The notes beneath the pieces are model-generated. The model was not told the origin of the DNA and did not search any database. It saw only the letters and a list, made by a program, of their open reading frames with translations. Shown here in pieces: positions 9,280 to 15,734 of a stretch of 64,000 bases of DNA (position 1 is the first letter of the stretch; each line of letters opens with the position of its first letter). Position numbers and translations under genes: made by a program. Location: assembly GCA_036501145.1 (NCBI GenBank), contig DASYAV010000045.1:5304-69303 (forward strand). The letters are read 5' to 3'. Source of the stretch: PALSA-505 sp036501145 (GTDB lineage: Bacteria; Actinomycetota; Actinomycetes; Streptosporangiales; Streptosporangiaceae).

Positions 9280-11148
9280 ATGACACCCCAGCCCAAACGC
9301 CTCGCCGCGCTCGCGGCCGCGGCCCTGGCTGCCGCCCTCTCGCTGGCGGCCTGCGGCGGCTCGTCGCCGTCCTCGTCAGGGTCGTCGGGGTCGGCCGGCA
9401 AGCCGACGTCGGGCGGCACGCTGCGGATGGTGGCGAACGGCGGGCCGTCCAACAACCTGGACACGGTCTCGTCCTACCAGGTGGAGAACTACATCCTGGA
9501 GCGCGTCTTCGCCCGGCAGCTGCTGTCCTACGACACCGTGGATGTGACCGGCACGTCCGGCGCGAGCTGGAACAAGTCGATCACCCTGGTGCCCGACGTC
9601 GCGACCGTGGTGCCGTCGAAGGCCAACGGCGGGATCTCGTCCAGCGGGCTGGTCTACACCTACCACCTGCGCAGCGGCGTGGACTGGAACAGCAACCCGG
9701 CCCGGCCGGTCGTCGCGGACGACTTCATCCGCGAGTACAAGGCCTTCTGCAACCCGGTGCAGCCGGTCGGCAACGTCACCTACTTCACCAGCACGATCGC
9801 CGGGTTCAACTCGTACTGCAACGCCGAGGGTGCCCACTTCGGCGCCAAGAACGCGCCCAGCGCCACCGCGGGCGCCATCTCCGCCTGGCAGAACAGCCAC
9901 AACATCAGCGGCGTGTCAGCACCGAACCCGTCCACGCTGAAGATCACGCTGACCGAGCCGGCCAGCGACTTCAACAACATCATGGCGATGCCGTTCGACT
10001 CGGCCCGCCCGGTCGAGTACGACTCCTACGTGCCCGGCAGCGCGCAGCTCGCGCAGCACCTGATGTCCGACGGGCCCTACCAGCTGTCCAGCTGGGTGCC
10101 GAACAAGACGATCACCTTCACCAGGAACCCGGCCTGGAAGCAGGCATCCGACCCGGTCCGGCACCAGTACGTGAGCAAGATCGCGGTCACCATGGGCACC
10201 AGTTCCAGCCAGACCGCGCTCGCTGACATGCAGGCCGACACCCAGGACATGTCGCTGGACCTGGCGGTGCCGCCGACATCCATCCCATCCCTGGAGGCCA
10301 CCCACTCCGCCAGCTTCCACATCTGGCCCAGCAGCAACAGCGCCTACTACATGCTGTACAACCTGCGCAGCCCGGACTCCGGCGGTGCGATGAGCAAACT
10401 GGGCGTGCGCCAGGCAATCGCGTACGCGGTGAACAAGACCGACATCCAGAAGATCCTCGGCGGGGCGTCATTCAACAAGGTGCTCTCCACCGAGATCCCG
10501 CCGGGCAACAGCGGCTACGCGGCGTATAACCCGTACGGCACGCCGGGCAACAACGGCGAGGCGAGCAAGTGCAAGACGATGCTGGCCAGCGCCGGTTACC
10601 CGCACGGCTTCACCGCCACGTACATGTACACCAACGACACCGTGGGCACGGACATCTTCCAGGCGGTCCAGTCGGCGCTGAGCAAGTGCGGGATCACCCT
10701 CAAGGGCCGGTCGGAGACGCTGGAAAGCTACTTCACCGACCTGGGCAACTCGCCGCAGAACAACAAGCCGAACCAGTGGGACATGGCCACCGGCAGCTGG
10801 TTCCCCGACTGGTACGGCAACGACGGCCGCGCCGTCATCCAGCCGCTGTTCCAGACCAACTGCAGGATCAACACGGTCAACGACGGCTGCTACAGCAACA
10901 AGACTGAGGACAGCCTGATCAGCCAGGCGCTGAAGGCCCCGTCCGAAACCGCCGCGGCCAAGCTGTGGGAGCAGGCGGACAACCTGGCCATGAAGGACGT
11001 CGTCGTCACCCCGCTGATCGACCAGTGGGGCGCGCAGTACGCCAGCACCCGGGTGAAGAGCGCCACCGGGGACGGCACGGCCAACTTCAATGAGGGCATC
11101 TTCGGGCCGGACCTGACCAACATCTGGCTCGACCCGAACCATCCCTGA
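9280..11148 (+). CDS. ABC transporter solute-binding lipoprotein, family 5 (second copy)
   Basis: A paralogue of the preceding gene, collinear over its whole length and sharing long blocks such as FCNPVxPVGNVxYF, MSDGPY, IPPGNxGY and DWYGNDGR. It probably arose by tandem duplication and then diverged. It has its own lipoprotein signal with lipobox LAAC followed by a Ser/Gly linker. The ATG used here follows AAGGAG at 5 bp; an ATG five codons upstream lacks such a site. Lipid-anchored, periplasm-equivalent location is inferred. Sequence divergence between the copies suggests different ligands or affinities. No cognate membrane components are present in this window. Confidence 0.88.
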   Translation: MTPQPKRLAALAAAALAAALSLAACGGSSPSSSGSSGSAGKPTSGGTLRMVANGGPSNNLDTVSSYQVENYILERVFARQLLSYDTVDVTGTSGASWNKSITLVPDVATVVPSKANGGISSSGLVYTYHLRSGVDWNSNPARPVVADDFIREYKAFCNPVQPVGNVTYFTSTIAGFNSYCNAEGAHFGAKNAPSATAGAISAWQNSHNISGVSAPNPSTLKITLTEPASDFNNIMAMPFDSARPVEYDSYVPGSAQLAQHLMSDGPYQLSSWVPNKTITFTRNPAWKQASDPVRHQYVSKIAVTMGTSSSQTALADMQADTQDMSLDLAVPPTSIPSLEATHSASFHIWPSSNSAYYMLYNLRSPDSGGAMSKLGVRQAIAYAVNKTDIQKILGGASFNKVLSTEIPPGNSGYAAYNPYGTPGNNGEASKCKTMLASAGYPHGFTATYMYTNDTVGTDIFQAVQSALSKCGITLKGRSETLESYFTDLGNSPQNNKPNQWDMATGSWFPDWYGNDGRAVIQPLFQTNCRINTVNDGCYSNKTEDSLISQALKAPSETAAAKLWEQADNLAMKDVVVTPLIDQWGAQYASTRVKSATGDGTANFNEGIFGPDLTNIWLDPNHP

Positions 11149-11169
11149 TCCGGTTACCTGACCGCGGGC

Positions 11170-11202
11170 GGGCGGCGGCACGGCTTCGGCCGGCCGCCGC
11201 CC
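11170..11202. terminator. bidirectional terminator hairpin
   Basis: A nine-bp outer stem (GGGCGGCGG / CCGCCGCCC) encloses a second perfect stem CGGC-TTCG-GCCG with a stable tetraloop. It lies between convergent genes and could serve both. Confidence 0.7.
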
Positions 11203-11274
11203 ATCGCGTCTGGCGGCCGGCCCCTCGTCCGGGCGGCGCCTGCCTGCTGACGGCCGCCGCCCCCGGCTTCGCGG

Positions 11275-12477
11275 TCAGCTCAGCTCGGCCACGGCGGTCA
11301 GCAGCCGGTCCACGTCGGCCCGGTTGTTGTAGTGCACCAGGCCGGCCCGCACCCCGCCGCCGGCGTCCCGCAGACCGAGCGCGCCGGCCAGCTCCCACGC
11401 GTAGTTGTCCCCGTCCCACACGTTGACCTTGCGCTCGGCGAGCCGCGCCGCCACCTGCTGTGGCGTGTGCCCGGCCACGGTGAAGAACGCGGTCGCGGTG
11501 CGGTTTCTGGCCCGGCCGTAGCTGGTCACATGCGGCATCGAGTCCAGCCCGCCGAGCAGCACACCCAGCAGCTGCTGCTCGTGCCGCTGCGCCGCCGCCA
11601 TGGCGGCGATCAGACGTTCCCGCCGGGAACCCACACCCGGGCCGGCCAACGTGGCGAGGTGGTCCACCGCCGCGGTCACCCCGGCCAGGTCGGCGAACGC
11701 GGTGGTGCCCCGCTCGAACCGGAACGGCACCTCATCCGCCTGCGGGGCCAGCCGGTCTGCCTGCAGCCCGGCCAGCAGGCCGGGATCGGCGATCACCGCC
11801 CCGACGTGCGGCCCGGACCACTTGTAGGCGCTGGTCGCGTAGAAGTCCGCGCCCAGCGCCTTGATGTCGACCGGGCCGTGCGGCGTGGCGTGCACGCCAT
11901 CGACGTAGCTCAGCGCGCCGGCCGCGCGCGCCTTCGCGGTGATCGCGGCCACGTCGGGCCGGGTGCCGATCAGGTTGCTGGCCGCGGTCACCGCGACCAG
12001 CCTGGTGCGCGGGCCGATGAGCTCGTCGTACTGGCCGGCCGGCAACTCGCCGGTAGACGTGTCGACCTCAGCCCACCGGACGACCGCACCGCGGCTGCCC
12101 GCCGCCTGCACCCACGGGCGCACGTTGGCGTCGTGATCCAGCCGGGAGACGACCACTTCGTCGCCCTCGCGCCAGCCCTTGGCCAGGGTGCCGGCCAGCC
12201 GGTAGGTGAGGGTGGTCATGTTGGGGCCGAGGATGACCCCGCTGGCGATGCCTCCGGTGAGGTCGGCCACAGCCTCCCGGCAGGCGGCCTCTATCTCGTC
12301 GGCCCGGCGGCTGGCCGGGAACGCCCCGCCGCTGTTGCCCAGCCCGGCGCGGTAGGCGCCGGCGATCGCGCCGATCACCCGCTCGGGCAGCTGGGTGCCT
12401 GCCGCACCGTCCAGATAGGCGTACCCGTCCGCGAGCGCCGGGTAGGCGGCACGCACGCGCTCCACATCGAATGCCAT
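11275..12477 (-). CDS. cysteine desulfurase-like PLP enzyme
   Basis: A class V aminotransferase fold enzyme of the cysteine-desulfurase-like group, 400 residues. Visible features are the N-terminal AYLDGAAGTQLPERV, the substrate pocket GPNMTTLTYRLAGTLAKG, the cofactor Asp-His region YVDGVHATPHGPVD, and the PLP-binding lysine in FYATSAYKWSGPHVG. Near the C-terminus is FFTVAGHTPQQVAARLAERK. I see no clear Cys in the usual SufS active-site loop, so sulfur transfer is not assured. The start is the ATG of MAFDVERV; a GTG two codons upstream is possible, and longer readings enter the preceding gene. It lies 25 bp downstream of the isomerase-like gene and is probably co-transcribed with it. Confidence 0.8.
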   Translation of the reverse strand: MAFDVERVRAAYPALADGYAYLDGAAGTQLPERVIGAIAGAYRAGLGNSGGAFPASRRADEIEAACREAVADLTGGIASGVILGPNMTTLTYRLAGTLAKGWREGDEVVVSRLDHDANVRPWVQAAGSRGAVVRWAEVDTSTGELPAGQYDELIGPRTRLVAVTAASNLIGTRPDVAAITAKARAAGALSYVDGVHATPHGPVDIKALGADFYATSAYKWSGPHVGAVIADPGLLAGLQADRLAPQADEVPFRFERGTTAFADLAGVTAAVDHLATLAGPGVGSRRERLIAAMAAAQRHEQQLLGVLLGGLDSMPHVTSYGRARNRTATAFFTVAGHTPQQVAARLAERKVNVWDGDNYAWELAGALGLRDAGGGVRAGLVHYNNRADVDRLLTAVAELS

Positions 12478-12502
12478 GTCCACCGATGATGCCGTGTCAC
12501 GG

Positions 12503-13147
12503 TCAGCTGGTGGTGACCGGGCTCCAGTCGGGTGACCGGCCCGAGGTGCGCAGCAGTGCGTGCCAGCTGTCACCGGCCGGGCCGGCCTCAGCCACCGGCC
12601 GGTAGGGCATAGCGGCACGCCAGCCGGACAGCAGCACCTCAGGGCCGGCCGGCCTGTAGTCCTTGCCCAGCGCGCGGGCAAGGTCCCAGGCGTGCAGGTG
12701 CCACTCGGCGCATACCCAGCCCGCCATGCCGCCCACGCTGATGTCGGTGTCCAGATAGCGGTGGTGCGGCAGAGCCCACAGCGCGGGCAGCCGCAGCGCA
12801 TACGACCGGGCCGACCCGGCGAACGCGGCGATGTGCTCGGGGCCGTGCCCGTCGGGCAGCGCGGCGAGCTCGGCCGCGTTCTGCCGGGCCAGCTTGCGGC
12901 CGAGCTTGCCCGGATCGGCGCCGGTGGCCATCAGCCGGGACAGCCGGCTGGCCGGCGCGTCGTCCAGGTACTCGTGGTAGTCGTCGGCCACGCAGTGCAG
13001 ATGACCGGCCAGGTCGGCCGCGCTCCATTCGTTGCACGGCGTCGGCGCTTCCCAGGCCTCCGTGGAGAACTGGGCGGCCAGCTCGCAGATCACGGTCACC
13101 CCGTCGTGATGTGCGGCCAGCGCCTGGTCTGGCGACCAGTCCGTCAT
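12503..13147 (-). CDS. mycothiol-dependent maleylpyruvate isomerase-like (DinB-fold) protein
   Basis: A 214-residue member of the TIGR03086/MDMPI_N group, four-helix-bundle metal proteins that in actinobacteria often use mycothiol as cofactor. The N-terminal signature TPCNEWSAADLAGHLHCVADDYHEYL supplies the first metal His, and AEWHLHAWDLARALG holds the C-terminal His pair. The ATG of MTDWSPDQAL fits the family start; an upstream in-frame ATG 18 codons earlier would add a basic, non-conserved leader. Its substrate is unknown. The cysteine desulfurase-like gene follows at 25 bp, suggesting a shared thiol-related role, which is only an inference. Confidence 0.75.
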   Translation of the reverse strand: MTDWSPDQALAAHHDGVTVICELAAQFSTEAWEAPTPCNEWSAADLAGHLHCVADDYHEYLDDAPASRLSRLMATGADPGKLGRKLARQNAAELAALPDGHGPEHIAAFAGSARSYALRLPALWALPHHRYLDTDISVGGMAGWVCAEWHLHAWDLARALGKDYRPAGPEVLLSGWRAAMPYRPVAEAGPAGDSWHALLRTSGRSPDWSPVTTS

Positions 13148-13686
13148 AGGCTGCCGCCAGGACGGGTGCGAACCATGGATCCTCCCCTGCCCGGCCGTCA
13201 TCGCCCTTGAGCGGAACCCGGGCCTGCCCCCTCCGGTGCCTGCCAGGCGCGGCACCGGTGTTTCCCGGGGTAGCCAGCGTGCCAGAGTCATCGCCTCACC
13301 GCCACCCCTCTGAGTAGGAAGGATGCTTACATATTCCGCTGTATGACGGTTTGCGAGCTTCAGGATCCGGCCACCACCTGATGCCGTAGTTACGTTGTGC
13401 ACACGTTATCCGCAAGTTATCCACATTCATGGGGGTATGCAGAGACCGGTTGCGCGGTGGGCTCGCGGGCCGGCTGACGGCACTCCCCCGCGGGCCGGCC
13501 CGGCCCGCCACTATCCTCGTGCATGGCGGCGGGCCGGCGCGGGCTACCATGCCGCTGAAACCGCGCGGCCCTGCGGGCGGCGGGATCGATCCCGGATACC
13601 GCCGGTCGTGCCGCCGGGTGGCAATGTTAATTTCACGTAAATATTCCGGGGTTTGGCGAATTCAGCGCCCTCGAGAAGGAGAACAG
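13148..13686. other. 539-bp intergenic region
   Basis: No coding sequence with family-like content was seen on either strand. It holds the start region of the leftward isomerase-like gene, a regular array of three DnaA-box-like 9-mers, and an AT-rich patch (TTAATTTCACGTAAATATT, about 13626-13644) that probably contains the promoter of the 130-residue hypothetical gene. Confidence 0.6.
13395..13425 (+). promoter_or_regulatory. three DnaA-box-like 9-mers at an exact 11-bp period
   Basis: TTGTGCACA, TTATCCGCA and TTATCCACA start at 13395, 13406 and 13417. The third is a perfect match to the bacterial DnaA box TTATNCACA; the second differs from it by one base; the first is one base from TTGTCCACA, the form preferred in Streptomyces. 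Same orientation and 11-bp phasing put all three on one face of the helix. No dnaA, dnaN or other origin genes are near, so this is not oriC. A DnaA-responsive promoter or a titration site is possible. Confidence 0.5.
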
Positions 13687-14079
13687 ATGGTGTTTGGCGG
13701 GCGACATGTGAGCGAGGAAGCGCAAGAACGGCATGCCGCGGATGTTGAGTTCGCCGGGGAATTCACCGAACTGCTCGAGGCGGCCCGGGCGGCCGAGGCC
13801 AGGCTGCGCGAGGCGCAGGCCGCTGGCGCACCGGTCACCGAGGCCCACGACCTTGGCAAGGCACTCGACACCGCGCTGACCGCGGTGATGCGGTCCGCCT
13901 TCGCCGCAGAGCGGGCCGAGATCGGGCCGCGTGGCTACGACGACCCCATCTACCGCAGAAAAGCCAAGGCCGCATCGTCTGTCCGGCTCTGGACGGCGGA
14001 GGCCGAGGCGCTGCTCACGCTGCGCGAGGCGCACCGGCTCGGCGGCATCGTCCGGGTACCGCCCGCCCCTGCGGCCTGA
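13687..14079 (+). CDS. hypothetical helical protein, 130 residues
   Basis: I do not recognise a family. The protein is Ala/Glu/Arg-rich and predicted almost entirely helical, with a long amphipathic stretch (FTELLEAARAAEARLREAQA) that could form a coiled coil, and a conserved-looking patch RGYDDPIYRRKAKAASSVRL. There is no signal peptide or membrane segment. The ATG is chosen because GAGAAGGAG lies 7 bp upstream; the frame is open further upstream but that part is Arg/Pro-rich and lacks coding character. A perfect hairpin follows 8 bp after the stop, so this looks like a monocistronic unit downstream of the DnaA-box-like array. Confidence 0.65.
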   Translation: MVFGGRHVSEEAQERHAADVEFAGEFTELLEAARAAEARLREAQAAGAPVTEAHDLGKALDTALTAVMRSAFAAERAEIGPRGYDDPIYRRKAKAASSVRLWTAEAEALLTLREAHRLGGIVRVPPAPAA

Positions 14080-14087
14080 CCGCCGCC

Positions 14088-14105
14088 CGGCGTGTCGGCA
14101 CGCCG
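14088..14105 (+). terminator. hairpin terminator after the 130-residue gene
   Basis: CGGCGTG-TCGG-CACGCCG is a perfect 7-bp stem with a 4-nt loop. A second G/C hairpin with a TTT loop (CCCCCTTTGGGGG, 14111-14123) follows, so termination may be reinforced. Farther on, a CCTGAC/GTCAGG inverted repeat spans 14170-14194. Confidence 0.6.
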
Positions 14106-14328
14106 CTCACCCCCCTTTGGGGGCACCCTGGATGGTGACAGGTAGTCCCTGTGGATACCCGGTCTGTCACCTGACGTAGTCATTTAATGTCAGGCCGTAT
14201 ACACGTGGGAAACTACAAAAGATGCCGGGGGAAACAGTTACAACGGGCCATGTTGTGAGCCGCACTCCATCCGGCACACTAGAATGTGACCGAGACCATA
14301 ACGAGGGAAATGACCAGGAGGCACGGCG

Positions 14329-14580
14329 ATGTGTCCACACACGCCAACGTGCCCGGACGCCGCGGCACCGGACCGTGAGGCGGCTCGCACCATAATCAGC
14401 CACCCAGAGCAGGGCTGGAGCCTGCTCTGCAATGGGATTGTTATCTTCGAGGACACCGGTGAACTGCTTCCCGGTGGCACCGTGATCAGCCCGCACCGGC
14501 CAACCGACCTGCCGCTGCAGGCGCATGCCGCAGTGCACGGCACCGGCCCCGCCTCCGCCCCGGACTCCCCCGCCGCCTAG
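14329..14580 (+). CDS. DUF5999 family small protein
   Basis: An 83-residue protein with the hallmarks of this actinobacterial family: MCPHTPTCPDA at the start, REAARTIISHPEQGWSLLCN in the middle, and VIFEDTGELLPGG followed by a proline-rich end. The paired Cys/His residues at the N-terminus (C-P-H...C-P) suggest metal binding, but the function is unknown. AGGAGG lies 8 bp before the ATG. An AT-rich upstream stretch (about 14170-14230) probably carries the promoter. The protein is widespread in streptomycetes and relatives, which supports the host assignment. Confidence 0.85.
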   Translation: MCPHTPTCPDAAAPDREAARTIISHPEQGWSLLCNGIVIFEDTGELLPGGTVISPHRPTDLPLQAHAAVHGTGPASAPDSPAA

Positions 14581-14641
14581 CCCACGGGTCTCTCCCTCAT
14601 GAGTCGCGGTGCCCGAGGCGGCGCGGGCTGTGCCCTCGCTG

Positions 14642-15340
14642 TCAGGACCGGAGAATCTGGCGCAGCCAGGTGCGGGCGGCGGCGGCTACCGCTTCGGGGT
14701 GACGGGACAGGGCATGCGTCTCCCCCGGCAGCACGACGACGCGGCGGCCCGGGGAACGGCCGGGCACGCCGAACGGGTCGCGGTCCCCGTTGACGACCAG
14801 CACCTTCCGCCCGGGCACACGCAATTCGGCCGCCCGGCTGACGTCCGGCCGGCCCGGCGGGTGCAGCGGGAACGCCAGCGCGATCACCCCGGCGGCGCCG
14901 GCCGCCCCCGCGGTGCGGCAGGCCACCCGGGCCCCGTTGCTCCGGCCGCCCTGGATCAGCGGAACCGGCCCGGCGCCCGGGACCGCTCCCGTCTCGTCCG
15001 GGCCGCCATCGTCCATCCCGGTCTGCGCCATGGCGGCACGCAGCGCGGCGATGACCTCCAGCCAGGCGGCGTCCTGCGGGCCGGGCGAACCGGGCGCGCG
15101 GGCTCCCCTGACCCGGTAGGGCTGGATCACCCGGGCCACCACGCCACCGAGCCGCACCGCCACGTCGCGCACGGCGAGCAGGTCAGGTGCGTCGATGCCA
15201 CCGCCGGCTCCGTGCGTCAGTGCGAGCAGGAAGGCGGGCCGCGGCGGGCCCTGCACCACCACGTGCGCAGGCCCGGCGCTGGTCGCGACCTCCGCGAGTG
15301 CTGGTGCCGCCGCGGAATCACGCCTGGTCAAAGAGTGCAC
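14642..15340 (-). CDS. alpha/beta hydrolase, KANL3/Tex30-like
   Basis: A 232-residue hydrolase of the small KANL3/Tex30 alpha/beta-hydrolase group. The oxyanion-hole strand is LLALTHGAGGGIDAP, the nucleophile elbow is GGRSNGARVA (Ser in G-x-S-x-G form), and the catalytic His sits in LPGETHALSRHPE near the C-terminus. The acid is probably the Asp of VVNGDRDPFGVP. There is no signal peptide, so it is cytoplasmic. The start is a GTG without a good ribosome site. The substrate is unknown; related bacterial proteins are annotated only as hydrolases. It runs in the same direction as uvrA upstream, but a terminator lies between them. Confidence 0.75.
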   Translation of the reverse strand: MHSLTRRDSAAAPALAEVATSAGPAHVVVQGPPRPAFLLALTHGAGGGIDAPDLLAVRDVAVRLGGVVARVIQPYRVRGARAPGSPGPQDAAWLEVIAALRAAMAQTGMDDGGPDETGAVPGAGPVPLIQGGRSNGARVACRTAGAAGAAGVIALAFPLHPPGRPDVSRAAELRVPGRKVLVVNGDRDPFGVPGRSPGRRVVVLPGETHALSRHPEAVAAAARTWLRQILRS

Positions 15341-15391
15341 CAGGTAACTATGACACCCGGCAGCACCGCTGGCAGCGACCAGGTACGCCGG

Positions 15392-15547
15392 CTATCCCGG
15401 GCTGCGCGCGGCCCGGTCCTCCTGCTCGGCCAGCAGGTCGGCGTGGAAGGTGTCCAGCTTGATGCGGAGCTCGGCCGGAAGCAGCCATCGCGCCTGCAGC
15501 AGCGCCGACACATGCCCAAGCAGCCGGTCCAGATCCGTGCCGCTCAT
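15392..15547 (-). CDS. possible 51-residue protein
   Basis: A short frame with balanced, helix-forming composition (MSGTDLDRLLGHVSALLQ then WLLPAELRIKLDTFHADLLA) that looks like real protein rather than a shadow frame. Extending it to an upstream start adds Gly/Arg-rich sequence without coding character. It lies between the uvrA terminator and the hydrolase gene on the same strand. No family was recognised; it could be spurious. Confidence 0.4.
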   Translation of the reverse strand: MSGTDLDRLLGHVSALLQARWLLPAELRIKLDTFHADLLAEQEDRAARSPG

Positions 15548-15700
15548 CCGCCCCGTCACCGCCGCGACCCCAGCCCTGCCGACACAGCCCCTCCAGGTTC
15601 CCCGCCGCTGGCGCGGCCCGGCTGGCCGCGATCCCGCAGGAACAGAATGTGATTCTGTCACCACTATCCGTGCCCCGGAAGAGGACTAGTGCAATTGCCC

Positions 15701-15731
15701 AAAATTTTTGCATCCGCCCGGCCGTGCGGGC
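15701..15731 (-). terminator. intrinsic-type terminator of uvrA
   Basis: On the minus strand a GCCCG-CACGGC-CGGGC hairpin is followed within a few bases by AAAAATTTT, the only clear A/T run nearby. It begins only 4 bp beyond the uvrA stop codon. Confidence 0.6.
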
Positions 15732-15734
15732 AGG

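Noticed and set aside
13148..13686. A chromosomal origin of replication, because of the DnaA-box-like array
   Set aside because: Only three boxes, no dnaA, dnaN, recF or other origin genes, and no extended AT-rich unwinding region.
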